Positions 21,363 through 33,518 of a DNA stretch of 64,000 nt are shown here, piece after piece (the first letter of the stretch is position 1; every line of letters begins with the position of its first letter). The translations under genes and the position numbers were made by a program. Location of the stretch: assembly GCA_030549335.1 (NCBI GenBank), contig JAUKPH010000027.1:248001-312000 (forward strand). Direction: 5' to 3'. The notes under the pieces were generated by a model, which worked only from the letters and a program-made list of their open reading frames with translations, was not told where the DNA came from and made no database searches. The DNA comes from Pontederia crassipes (Eukaryota > Streptophyta > Magnoliopsida > Commelinales > Pontederiaceae).

Positions 21363-22800
21363 GATGTGGAGAAATAAAATATATTTTATTAATTATTATT
21401 GTTATATTTATCTTTTTAGATTAGTTAGATTATATTAATTACTATTATTATTATTTTAATTAATTTAAATTTGATTATAAAATGTTATAAATAGACATGA
21501 ACTCTCTAGTTATGGATGAGTTTAATTATTATCCAATTATTTCATAAATTTGTGTGGTTTTATTTCTTGATGGATGGTGCTTTAAACCATAGTCTTCGAG
21601 GAGATTTACCTCTTCATTTTGGTAGTCATCTTTTCTTTCATCATCATCCATTCATTATTTTATTTTGGTTATTTTATTTTTTTTCTCTTATCATTCATAA
21701 CTGATTCATCCTTTACTTTTGTTTTTTCTATTTTGTTATCTCTAATTCATTTTATTATTTTTTCTTTCATGATTTGTTAGTTTATATTCCTTTTATCTTA
21801 TTTTATTTTTTTGTTATTTTAACTAACAACATGAGGATAGACGTCGTTTAGTGGTTATTTTCATGTTGATGATTTTTTATACTGTATTTGTAAAGTTGAT
21901 CACTTCTTTAATTATTGGGAAATTTCAAATTTTCAACAAGTCAAATTAGTGGTCAACAAATTTTCAAATAGAACTTTGAAAATATAATAAGTGCATTAGA
22001 GCTTATCATGAAAAATCACCTATCCGAACATAACAAAAGTTGAAGAAATTACTTATCCAACACTTTTTGCCTTTTGTATCGTTACCTTATTTTTCAATAG
22101 TCAAGCAAGTCTCAACAAGATAAGCAAAATTTAATGTAGAATGTAATCGATAAAATGCTCGAGACTCCATCAAATTCTATGCAATCTTGTGAAGATCAAT
22201 TATCTTTGAAAGTTATATTTACTCCAATGGAAGAATTATAAGAAACTACTTAAGATATTAAAATCTATCGAAATATTGAAGAGTTGATTAGTTTGAATTT
22301 TCTTTCAGAATTTGTGCAATCTTGTGAAGATTAATTATCTTTGAAAGTTATGTCTGATTCAATTGAAGAATTATAAGAAACTACTTAAAATATCAGAATC
22401 TATCCAAATATTGAAGAGTTGGCTATTTTGAAATTTCTTTTTGAGTCAAAATAAGATAAATTTATTCATGAAATGGATGAAAAGTTGAAATTAAATTCAT
22501 CAACTAACAAAAGAGATCTACTTCAAATACTTCAAAAGAGATCCTCCAAATTTAATTTTCAGAGTTCGAGGTCGAACTCTTTTGAAGAAAGGAAGACTAA
22601 TATAGGAGAGATAAAATATATTCTATTAATTATTATTGTTATATTTATCTTTTTAGATTAGTTAGATTCTATTAGTTAGTGTTATTATCTTTTAAATTAG
22701 TTTAGATTTGATTTTAAAATGTTATAAATAGGTATGAACTCTTTAATTATTGACGAATTCAATTATTTCATAAACTTGTGTGGTTTTGTTTCTTAATATA
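21362..22800 (+). mobile_element. Short degenerate LTR retroelement (LTRs about 205 bp)
   Basis: The segment 21362-21575 (tgatgtggagaaataaaatat ... gtgtggttttatttcttga) is repeated at 22600-22795 with about 85-90% similarity by eye. The intervening 1 kb has decayed frames. It also contains a direct duplication of 135 bp (gcaatcttgtgaagat at 22181 and 22316), which equals 45 codons and so could once have preserved the frame. No polymerase domain is seen. It resembles a TRIM/LARD-like non-autonomous element; target duplications were not found. Confidence 0.65.
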
Positions 22801-25800
22801 TTATGAAATGATCAATAGCTTGCTTTAAACCATCAACCTCTTTTGGGATTCGTTCAAAAGTTGTAATCTCCTTCACTTTGCGATCCTCCCGCTGTGTCAA
22901 TATCACAATTCCCTACGTCACTTCTATCCACCATAATCTTTGACACTTTTTCCTTATACAACAATCCTTCCCTCGCCATTTGATGGAGCCTATCTGGTTT
23001 GGGACACCAATTTTTTTCTTTGATTTCACTCTCTTTTTTTTATGAGGTGAATATGTGACACATGTCCATTCTCATGTATGGAATTATTTTCTTGGTGCAG
23101 AATTAATTGTAATTCCATGTAGTTGTGGTATGTGCCAGTTGTATGTCTTTTTTTTTCCAATTGAGCTTTTCCTATTATAGACACTAGAAACCTCCATATG
23201 GATAAAGGGATCTACATGTGAATATCTCATAAAACATAATATCTCATAAGTTTATTCTAATAGTTTTGCAATAAAATACTAAAATGAAATATGAATTCCA
23301 TGAAAGTGGGTAAAAGACTAAAAGTGTAAACTTAAAATATTTTTATCTTAACAATAATGAGTAAGAAATTCATGTCATTACACACCTAAATTTCAAACCA
23401 CATGATTGGTTAAAATGTAATGACCTTTGAAGGATCAAGGTTATAAGTGCATAGTCTCATACAATGTTCTCATGTGCTGATATCTAACTATTTTCTTCAT
23501 ATATTAAAACACATTTTAAATTCCTAAGCGAAGTAAGGCTGATGTTGAACTAAGATAAGATCCTACTTAATCGTCATGGATTTCAAACTTGAACACTTTG
23601 ATTTAGATTTTTATTTTCTAATTGATTAACCTAAAGTCATTCTACTTAGTTTCAGTTTACTCGAATCTTGGCTTGAGTCATAGTTATGATTAAAACTTTC
23701 ATATAGAATGGAGGGGGATTGATCTAAGCAAACTAATTGTTGCATATGTATGTATGTATGTATGATGATCTTTAAGTCAATAAGATTAAAGGCAATGTTA
23801 AGGGTTCACATCTAGTTAAATGTGTTATTATCATTATTCATCCATAATAATTTCATCTAAAACGTGTGATGCATCTATCACTTTAAGGAGGGTATTTGTA
23901 GTCATTGACCATTTACATAAAGTTATATTGTTCACACAACATATCTTAATAAATAATAACTAATGCAATTGCTGAGTAGTATAAAGTATTTTTTAATGAT
24001 TAAAGTTATATATATTGAATAAAGTAAATATTAATTGACTATTTGTTATTGTCATTGAATCCTTGAATTCTATCAACTCTTAGATGTAACTCACTTGTTT
24101 ATCACTTATACAAGAATATGCCTTAATTTCTATTATTTATAATTACTCTTATTTTATGTAAAATGTTGAAGTTATCATGATATGCTTATTTTTTTGGAAA
24201 AAATGAAGTTCTATTTGAGTCACAAATCTCGAGAGATTTGCCTTCACTATATCTGATTTATATAGGAACAATTTAGTGATAGGTGAAATAAGTAAGGCAT
24301 GACGACGATACTCGAACTATTGATATGCACATAAATTTATGAATCTTTATGTCATTTTATTTTGTACTTTCATATGAACTTTTGTTCATTAAGTATATGT
24401 AAGATTTTGTATTAAATTCTTCGGCTTCTGTAATTTAATATTATTTATCTTTATTTTTTGTCATTTTATTCAATTATTATTTTTTGTAATGTGTCCTAAG
24501 TTTTTATCGGTCTTAGTTAATATAGTAGTTAAATTTATCGTAATTATAGTGTCTCAAAGTAGCCTTTCATGTAAAGTTCTATATTGTTGGAGTCAATAGA
24601 TGAAACGGTTCTAAAATTCCTTACAAACTTCATTACCGAAAATTTATCTAAAGTTATTATATAAATAAATTCAAATGATATACTCAAAATTTAAATAATT
24701 TAAAATTTTAAAATAAGGAGAATAAAATTTTCTTTCATAGATTACATCACATAAAAAATTTCAATTGAAAATTGGGAGAGCTGCTTCCAAGGGCGATCTT
24801 TTTAGATGGAAAGCAAAGTTTTAAAGATACAAAATTTTCTTTTCTCAATTGTAGCTTGGTAGAAGAGTATCAAAATAGGAGTGCTACAAAACACATCCAC
24901 CTAGTTCAAATTGGCGGAAAGAAGATAATATTTCCAAGGCCCGAGCAACCAAAGTTTTTGCTTAAGGCCCCCAATTATTTGAGGTCTCCTAATAATTAAT
25001 TTATTATTTATTTATATTAATCATATTAAGCATATAATTATATAAATATCTAAAGTTGTTAATAATAAAAATTATAATAATCAACAATTTTGATACATTT
25101 CTTTAACCCTCATAATTGCTCCAATCAATATATATCACTTTTTCTCGTTAATTGATTTGTTAATTAATGAGGATCTTAATTGACTCTCTCTTTCTCTTTA
25201 TAGGTTCATCTACTCAAATTTTTTTAATGCTCCTTAAAATTTGAAAAGCAATCTAAAATTAATCATTTGATATCTTGTCTTCATTCCATAAAATATCACA
25301 ATCTTCTTAATATTTTCTTAAGACATTTATGGCAAAACATTTGAAAGTGTGTAACTTCTTTTTATTTACACTCCAACTTCTTTCTAAAATAATTAAAATT
25401 AAAGGTGAAGATCTCCTTGCTTTATTTTTTCAAACTTTCCTAACTCATTTGACCACATCCAAGTTCATATCATTCCAACTCTCTTCTCTATTTTTTTAGG
25501 GTTAATTAATATACATATTACATATTTTTGTGAATATATATATATCATAGATTTTTTGAAAATGTTATCTAGATAATATTAATATGATAAATTTAAAAAG
25601 AATTGATTCTTTGTTAAATTTCAAAAGGGGACTCTAAGAAATTCTTTGTTATAAGATATATAAAAAATTTCTTCCTTAGAATTTCTTATTTAAGATCAAC
25701 AGTGCTCAATAAAGATTAAATGACTTAGCTAACTTATACTAAGAGAAGTGAGTTATAAAAATTTTATTAATAATTTTGCATTAAAAAAGTTTTAAAAATA

Positions 25801-26400
25801 ATTTTTAATTAAAAAATTATTATATAAAAAGGCCCATTGTATAATCTTGCTTTAGGTCTCTGGACGCCTTAAACTAGCTCTGGATTGCCTAGGTGCAATT
25901 TTTCCTCTCATCCGGCTAGTTATACCAAAACAGAATTATTTCTTACTTTTCAAGTTCGAAAAGTCCATATAGATAAATATATTATTATTATAAGATTAAT
26001 GAGTCTCACATGCTATTTTATAATATAGAGTATAAAGTATATTCCTATGATCCATTATTAAAATTATCTATATAAAATATATTATTGATATATAAGTATA
26101 TTTTATGATAGTATAATAGTAAATTTAAAACCTTATAATTCAACTCATATTGTGCATGATACCCTCAAGTTTTCCCTTGCATTTTATTGGACTACAAAAA
26201 TTCTTACCATATATTATTTCAAATATATTTTGTAATAATAAGGTCCATGCATTTTTTTTATTTGCCTTTCTTGTTTCCTTTGCCTTGCTTCTTTTCCCAT
26301 TAATATTCCTTGCTTTGCTTTGGTTGCTTGTTCCCCTATCAATCCTGGTCGTCCTCTTTTTTTTAACCTAACATAGTTTCTAAATTTCGAATCAAACGCC
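22800..26400. other. AT-rich intergenic DNA with transposon-like scraps
   Basis: No gene was found. The 'aaggccc' patches at about 24935-24990 and 25830-25885 resemble ends of old transposons but I could not define a repeat pair. A small (TATG)n run lies near 23745. Confidence 0.5.
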
Positions 26401-26553
26401 TTGTCCTGCTCTTCACATCAAAACCCTAGCCGGAAATGATGGTGCTTTCCGTCCATTCCGGCCGGTAAAGCCACAATTCCGGCGACTTCTGAGTCCGCCG
26501 TTTGAAGAGGAGGAGAGGAATCTGAAGGAGGGAAGGGAGGAGCCGCCGGAGGG

Positions 26554-29033
26554 ATGTCGCTCCGCATCAAGGCGGTGGTTGACAAGTTCGTGAAGGAGCT
26601 GAAGGAGGCGCTCGATGCGGACATCCAGGACCGGATCATGAAGGAGAGGGAGATGCAGAGCTACATCGAGGAGCGCGAGCGCGAGGTCGCAGAGAGGGAG
26701 GCCGCCTGGAAGGCCGAGCTCTCACGACGCGAGGTATAGTCATCTTTATGCGATTGGACGAACTATGCCCTCCGTTTCCCTCTCGATTTCTTATTGCGCT
26801 GACGAAAACGTATGGCCTTCATTCCTGCGTTGGGGCGAAAACTTTAGCCGGAGCAGTTATGAACGTAGCTTGTGAGATAGGATCGAATTGTTGATCGTCT
26901 TCCCCGTATGAATTCTGATGCACATTTCACTGACGAAATGATGCATTTTGGGAGGGAAACCATTGTAGCTTACGTGATACCATTACAAGGGTATTTTAGA
27001 AATGATTTGGTGAAAGAGGTTGATTTTGATTGAGTAGTGACATTTTGATGGCAAACTAAGAACAGCTCCCGGGTCACTACTGGCATTTTGATGGATTAAC
27101 ATATCAAATAAATTTAACTTTATTAAATAGAACGTGAAAGTCGAATAACAATCTTTCACATTAGTCTTTCAAAGGATAACTAACATTCAAATAATTATTC
27201 TCCTAAAAAACATTCAAATCATTATTATATTGAAATACTAACAGAGTTTTTTAATGATTTGGTCTTATGTTCAACTTAGCATCATCATGAACATTGTGGT
27301 CACACACGTCCAAACCTAACAGGATTAATTATCTATGAAATTCAAACATAAAAAAATAATTTTTTCATAAACAATGATGCTTAGTGCATAATATTAAAGT
27401 TACATGTTAGTTCGAAGCTCTCGAGAAGCTCATATTTCTTATACTTTTGGAAAGACACATATATGAAAATGTCTGTCTCTGTAGAGGAAGTATATGCATA
27501 TGCTAGTCTAAACACAAGTTTAATTTACCCTAATGGATTTTCTCACTATCGTTTTGAGTGCGATGGAGCATCTGCACTGTGTGATACTACATATGGTTTA
27601 GCTAAACTTTTATATCCATTTTATAATTAAAATTACCCATTCAATTAGAAGCATCTTAAGTTTTTTTTTTCTTTTGAGAGTAGCCTCCATCTTTTTTCAA
27701 TTATAAGATATTATTGGGTTGTCTGTTACTTATTTTTATTATGGAAAAATAAAGACATCATTAAGTTAAGCAGATAACAAGCAGTGAATTTATAATTTTC
27801 TTGTAAAAACCTAGAAATGGAGAATAAAGGAAAGTTGTGCCCCAAAAAAAGGGATGCTCATTAGAAAAAAAACAATTTGACGTGCATCTTGGATCAATCT
27901 CTAAAAAAAAAGTGCATCTCCGATCAACTATGATTTATGGCGATTTAGCTAGTTCCATTGTTTGAAATTCTTTTACTTGGTGATTGACTGAAAGTATTAA
28001 TAATCTAGTCATGTAATACTCAGGTGTTAATTGTATGATTCTCTCTCAAAAAAAGGTGTTAATTATATGATAACAAAGCACACATTGATGTATGTTAGTA
28101 TCAAGGACAGTAGATATAGAGGATATTTTAGAAAACATATTGTACAGCAGAATTCTTCAGGTCAGTCTCACATCATGAATGGCTAGGAGATGTGAAACAC
28201 TACCCCCTTGCTCACTTAAGCATATATCGTTTTTTTTTTTTTTTTGAAAGGGACTTAAGCATATATAGTTAGCGTTCAAAGCCAATGTTTTCCCTCTAAA
28301 AAATGTCAATGTTTTCTCAGGACTTTCTGCCCATGGTGGGTGAATTATATTCTCAACTTGTAGCAATTTGCTTGGTCATCCTATAGTCTAAAGTGTTTCA
28401 ATGTTAATCCTTGCATTGTTTATCCTCTTTTTTGCTTGTCAATTGCTTGGTAATGCTCTTCCTTTTTGTCCAGTTCTAAAGCTTCAGATTTGTAATTGGT
28501 TCAGGACTGTTTATTGAGTAATTTGATCTGCGTTATGGAACTTAGTTGAATCCTGACAGATGGATTTTTACCTTTATCCTTCCCTGATTAACTTCAAGGT
28601 TACCTTTATCAACCAATCATGATGTCCTTATTTCTCCCTAAAAAAACTTACTCTGGAAGCAGTTTATGATGTTTTCTACTTAAAATTCCACGCCTTTGTC
28701 TTCTTCCTTGAATTTGGTTTTGTCATGAAATTTTTTCTTTCCTAGTTGTGTTTATCTGCCTATGATACCACTTCGAAAAAAAAGAATGTCTATGATACAA
28801 CTTGATGTTGTTCCTGAAAGTTAAGAAAAATGACCAGCAATCTTTTTTTTCTTCTGCAGGCAGAGATTGCACGCCAGGAAGCAAGGCTCAAGATGGAGAG
28901 AGAGAATTTAGAGAAGGAGAAGAGTGTGCTCATGGGAACCGCATCTAATCAAGACAACCAAGATGGTGCTCTGGAGATCACAGTCAGCGGGGAGAAGTAT
29001 CGGTGCCTCAGATTCTCCAAGGCAAAGAAATGA
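26554..29033 (+). CDS. Small charged coiled-coil protein, conserved-plant-type (2 exons, 117 aa)
   Basis: Exon 1 is 26554-26733 and exon 2 is 28860-29033, with GT/AG borders and phase 0. The protein starts MSLRIKAVVDKFVKELKEAL and forms a long Glu/Lys/Arg-rich helix (about residues 8-85, including EREMQSYIEEREREVAERE) likely to be a coiled coil. A short C-terminal globular tail follows, containing ALEITVSGEKYRCLRFSK. Helix heptads continue straight across the intron, which supports the splice. There is no signal peptide or membrane segment. The exon 1 start is preceded by a GC-rich 5' leader typical of real monocot genes. I do not recognise a named family; function unknown. A GT-rich site at 29050 suggests a possible intron in the 3' UTR. 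Confidence 0.85.
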
Positions 29034-29809
29034 AGCGGAGGACAAGGTAAGTTTAAGTAGGCGGAGGAACATTGCTGACTCTTTACCACCTAGAATTACA
29101 AAAGTGCATCAGGTTCCTTAAAGCGGGTCTATTGAATTTGTCTTATTCTTTTAGAAAAAAAGGAATTGTCTTTTTTTTTTCAAATATTTTGTTTATCTAA
29201 TTATTTCTGTACAGGAAAAAAAGTACTAGCCATTTTCTTGGAATATTTGTTGCCATCCTCATCATTAGGACACCTGTGCGTCTGCACAGTTCCGTTTCAA
29301 TGGTTCCTTAGAATCTAATTCATGGTTCTAATGGGAGATGGGGTGGATCTTGTGTTTTCTTTTTGTTTCCTTCTCTTTTTTTCTTTGGGTTGGTGCTCCT
29401 AATGTTCCTGGCATAACTCAGGCGTCAGTTTCCACTTTCCAGTTCCTATGGCTGATGCAGTTACATGCTTCGGCAATGGATGTCCCTTCATTACACGCGC
29501 TGCTGATAATTTCTTGGATTATTTGCATAAATCATTTTTAATCTATCATGATTTTTCACATTTAATCATAAACTACGAATTTATTTTCTTTGATTACCAA
29601 ACTATCGCGACTTTTTCGTTTTAATCCTTCCGTTAATTTTTATCAACTTTTTTGTTATCTTCATTTTCTCTCATTTATGAAAAGTTGAAATTACCCCTTC
29701 AACATCAAATAAAAATAAAAAGAAAAGCAGGAAAAGATGCATCGGCATGGGTGCTCTTTCGTGCGCCACTCTTGGAGTCCACACCCCCCTTCGCATCACG
29801 GAGGTCGCA

Positions 29810-29825
29810 GGGGGGGGGGGGGGGG
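29810..29825 (+). repeat. Homopolymer G run (16 bases)
   Basis: Sixteen consecutive Gs inside Pack-MULE I. Length errors are likely here in any assembly. Confidence 0.95.
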
Positions 29826-30389
29826 CGCTTCACCCCCCGGTGTAGGGAAAGAATGAAGGGGGTGGGGGTGTGGGGTGACGGCCCCTCCATCGAAGGTCGC
29901 AGAGCGGGAGGTCATCGCCCCCCTCTTTCCCTGCGCCGACGCTCGCGCAGGGAAAGAACGGGGGGTGACGACCCCCCGCTCCGCGACCTCCGGCGAGAGG
30001 TCACAGAGTCGGTTCGGGGAAAGAGGGGGGATCGTCGGAGCCGGGGACACTGGCACGGGGAAAGAACGGGGGTTGACGCATGTCTCCGATGACATGAGCC
30101 AGCAATTGTTTCTAAACTCGTCGAAGAAGAGGCAAAGGGAGAGAAAGAAAGAGAGGGAAAGGATTAGAGTAGCACTTTTCTTTGCGTCCTTATCAGTCGC
30201 CACCACACTCGTCGGAGAAAAGGCGAAGAGAGAGAAAGAGAGTGTGTGAGAGAGAACTAGAGAGGGGGAAATCATGAGCATGGTGGATCGCAGCACCCAT
30301 GAGAGACCCCCTCCCCCCTCTTTCCCTGTGCCGGCGTGCACAGAGAAAGAGGGAAAGACAAAGGGGGCTCCTTCCCTACATTGGCATGC

Positions 30390-30766
30390 ACAGGGAAAGA
30401 GGGCCCCTCACTTCTTCTCCGGTGCCCAATGGCGATGATCTTTGAGGCCTCGATGTTAGCGGTCTGTTGGAGGAAGTTGTTGTCGTCCTCGATGGCCATC
30501 TGGATGGGGGAGCTGTCGAGGCCGTCTTCGATGGTGCCGTTGTTGTCCTGGACGTAGAGCATGATGATCTCGGCCGGTGGGGTGGCAACATCATTGTCGA
30601 AGTGGGCCTCGAGGAGGTTGAAGGTCTCGAGGGCCTTTCGAAGCTCTGAGCGGGAGAGGATGTCATCGCCGTTGAGATCCAATGACGCGAAGCGCTCATG
30701 TGGAACACCGACTTGTCGCCGACGAATGCCCTCACTGATGGAGCCATCCAGAAGTATCACTCCCAT
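30390..30766 (-). pseudogene. Captured EF-hand calcium-binding protein fragment in Pack-MULE I
   Basis: The - strand frame starts MGVILLDGSISEGI and includes RFASLDLNGDDILSRSELRK, with a canonical EF-hand loop DLNGDDILSRSE (Asp1, Asn3, Asp5, Glu12). It continues through LLEAHF, PPAEI, DNNGTIEDGL and SSPIQMAIEDD. Compared with the usual plant protein of this type, the start of the second EF-hand (the 'DxFDxD' part) is missing between 'IIMLYVQ' and 'DNNGTIEDG', and the C-terminus runs into element sequence. It is therefore a rearranged gene fragment, not a functional gene. Confidence 0.8.
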
Positions 30767-31451
30767 CTCTTAATTCTTCGTGGAATGAAGCCGAGCAGTA
30801 TGGATGAGGAGAGAGGATGAAGGATAATTTTAATTTTTCATAAATGGAAAAAAATGGGGTTAACAAAAAATGTAATGGAAGTGGACGGAAGAATTAAATT
30901 GGAAAAGTCCTGATAGTTTAGGGATTCAAAAAAATAAATTCATAGTTTAAGGTTAGATGTGAAAAATTATGATAGTTTAGGATTGATTTATGTAAATAAT
31001 CTTAATTTCTTTTATGTTGTTCTTCGCTCCGTTTCAGTGCCATATTATCAATTTTGGGGTTGAAAGATTGATTATTATAATTATGATAGACAATTTCATC
31101 GTAAAAGATAGAATCAAACTTATGTTTAACAAATATTGCATTTTGAATTATTAAAATTAATTTGTTAATTATACATTATTCTATGTGGTTTGTGTTGTTG
31201 GTTTCATTTTCTCAATGAATTTCTTAATAAACTGTTTTCTCGTACATGATGTTTTTCTTTGCAAAAACATATCTGATTGTCTTTTTTCATTTTATTTTTT
31301 TTCAAACTAGAAATAATCATGTAATATTTTTGTCAGACGGAGCAAAACTAGGTGTTGAGTTTTTGTACGTAAAAGGATTTTTTTTTGAAAGAAAAGAAGT
31401 CTTCGGAACTTCTTTGAAGTAAAAATCTTCTATGTGGTTTATACATAGTAC

Positions 31452-31631
31452 AACTCCGCCTATGTTTTATAGCCGGTCCCAAATCCGGATAAAAGAGGAG
31501 GATTGTGTTAGGTCCCGACAGCCAGCGTAAAATCCTGTCGAATCTCATGAACATGGATCAACGAATATGACGTCGTATGATCCATGTAGCCGACCCCATC
31601 AAGACTTTGTTGTTGTTGTTGTTGTTGTTGA
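31452..31631 (+). mobile_element. RTE-tailed short retroposon (180 bp), copy 2
   Basis: Same 5' start (aactccgcctatg), same length and same (TTG)n tail as the copy at 18069. It is flanked by a perfect 14-bp duplication TTTATACATAGTAC (31438-31451 and 31632-31645). The two copies differ by scattered substitutions and small indels. Confidence 0.93.
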
Positions 31632-31752
31632 TTTATACATAGTACCTCCTTAAATGATTCCTCCTATTAATTCTAAAACAAAAGGAATCCCTACTGCTTT
31701 GAATTTTTTAGCTGCATGATAAGTCAATATATTTTTTAAGTGTCCAAGATTA

Positions 31753-32477
31753 GGATTTAATGGCGCTCCTACTAGGAGTGTCCTACCTAGTCTAGAAACT
31801 GTCCTATTTGATTGGACGACATCCACAAGAGCACGATTCATATAATCAACAAGAGCGGATGCCAACCGATTCATATAATCAACAAGAGCGCGGTCTGGAT
31901 GCCACTCAGTGGTTCAATCAGATCTCTCATTCAAGTTGTTGTCTCCTTCGATCGTTTGCTTCCAGGTCTTTTCATCGATTGCAGCTGCCGTCGTGGCCCC
32001 CTCCGCCGATCGCAGTCATCGTCATGCCCCCGCCCCCTTTCCCACACGACATCGCTATGGGCGATCAAGCACGAGGGCAGTGACATCACGACTCTCTTCC
32101 TCACACGACATTGCCCCTGTCGTTGCTCATCGTTGTCTCTATTGCCGCAGCCACTCATCGCTGCCTCCCATCTCCCCGCTCTCTGTCGTTCCGCCGCATG
32201 TGGTGACGTCCTTCCACTCCCTCCTCGAGCACGAGTTGAACCAGAAGTTGATCCTGTGGGCTCAACCCCACCCACGGCCTTCGTCGCCACCGCCTACGAG
32301 TTGGGCAACGAGGAGCCTCGCTGATGAGTGCTGCTCGCACTGCAATTACACCCATGATCTGCAATTGAGCGTCGACGTCGGCATCCTACACTCCAGTTTG
32401 GGCACTGGTTCGGCGCACTTTGTCCGATTAGATCGGATGACATCCAAACTAGGTAGGATGCTAGCGCCATTAAATCC
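31753..32477. mobile_element. Long-TIR Mutator-like element with GC-rich cargo (family B, copy 2, 725 bp)
   Basis: The ends GGATTTAATGGCGCTCCTAC...TCCTACCTAG and the reverse complement of the right end, GGATTTAATGGCGCTAGCATCCTACCTAG, form inverted repeats related to those at 13847-14699. Flanks ccaagatta and tttagatta share the last six bases of a presumed 9-bp duplication. The interior has a 33-bp direct duplication (gattcatataatcaac at 31835 and 31868) and a GC-rich block at 31970-32340 with long overlapping frames and no recognised domain. Confidence 0.7.
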
Positions 32478-32479
32478 TT

Positions 32480-33510
32480 TAGATTAATATTATCTTGATT
32501 AATTTGTATGCTTTTTAGTCGTACACCTGGATTCAACGAAAATATTGATTCGAATGTCGAGACCTACTTAACTGAAGGTAATATGTTTATCATTGGATCT
32601 GACGACAATTCTCTTATCACTTTGGTTTCTAATTCTAAACTTTGAGACCTTCCAAAAGGATTTATTGGGACTTTTTTTTTTCTTTGAACCATTTTACCAA
32701 CGCCAAAAGCATATGTAACAATTAGCACAAAACTTATCTCGAAAAACCATTTCCATGAATGATAGTTAACTGGCACCACTAGCTCTCTTCAAAATACACT
32801 ATTATCACTCTACTTTATTTCACAAAAATAAAAATGTCTAACACTAACACGATGAAATGGAATAGTGTATTTTCAAGTCGAAATAGTGGTGCCCTAGTTA
32901 AATTAGGTTGTTCCGCTACTCATAGCGAGAATTGTTTATATCCACACATTTTACGATATTAGGACTAGTTAACAAAAACACTGAGTCAATGTTATACATT
33001 ATAGTTTGATTTTAAAAAGTAACACATTTAGCAAATTTTTATTTAATTTGAACATATATATAAGTATACGGCGATTAATTAAAAACAAGTGATTCGAGTT
33101 CCTTTTGTGGCTTGACTGTTTTTTTGTTTTTTTCTGAAGTCGAAGTTGTCATGGATTTGTTTTATTAATGGCACCATTGACTTTGAGCTGAGCTCAAAGG
33201 AAGAGTCATCCATTTTGTCTTGAGACGTGGGAATGGGAATGGCTTGAGACGTGGGAAGATTATAATTGAAGGGGGCGTGGGAATGGCTTGAGACGTGTAA
33301 CGTCAACCATTTTGTCACCTACTAGGATACCTTTGACGTGCAGGGTCTTCTACTCTTTGGCTAATATTTTTTTTTAAAAAAATTATAATCTTTGGCTAAT
33401 ATCTATCAAGGTACTGAAATTTGTTGCTGCATTGATTAATCGATGGAGTCAATTTTTTTTTCCATTGTGGCCACGACCGTTTTGTGCATGTCCAATTAAA
33501 TTTGATGTTT
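32480..33510. other. Intergenic DNA
   Basis: No gene was recognised. A small minisatellite-like patch at 33219-33300 repeats 'ggcttgagacgtgggaa' three times. Confidence 0.5.
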
Positions 33511-33518
33511 ATTCAAAA

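Larger units (their letters stand above)
29516..31002. mobile_element. Pack-MULE-like element I (1487 bp), family A
   Basis: Long inverted repeats of about 170 bp begin GGATTATTTGCATAAATCA (left) and AGATTATTTACATAAATCA (reverse complement of right), followed by 'cta(t/a)catgatttttcacat...' arms. A perfect 9-bp duplication, TAATTTCTT, flanks it (29507-29515 and 31003-31011). The interior is GC-rich and holds a piece of an EF-hand gene on the - strand plus several inverted 'ctgcgcagggaaagaacgggg' blocks. No transposase is encoded. It inserted downstream of the coiled-coil gene. Confidence 0.95.

Noticed and set aside
24930-25885. Possible transposon bounded by 'aaggccc' patches
   Set aside because: The two ends pair only weakly and no target duplication was found.
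29796-30341. 181-aa - strand ORF in Pack-MULE I
   Set aside because: Low-complexity Ser/Pro-rich frame across inverted G-rich blocks; no domain.
31812-32487. 170- and 192-aa + ORFs in the family B element
   Set aside because: They overlap each other in different frames and sit inside an element with TIRs. No recognisable domain, so no CDS is called.
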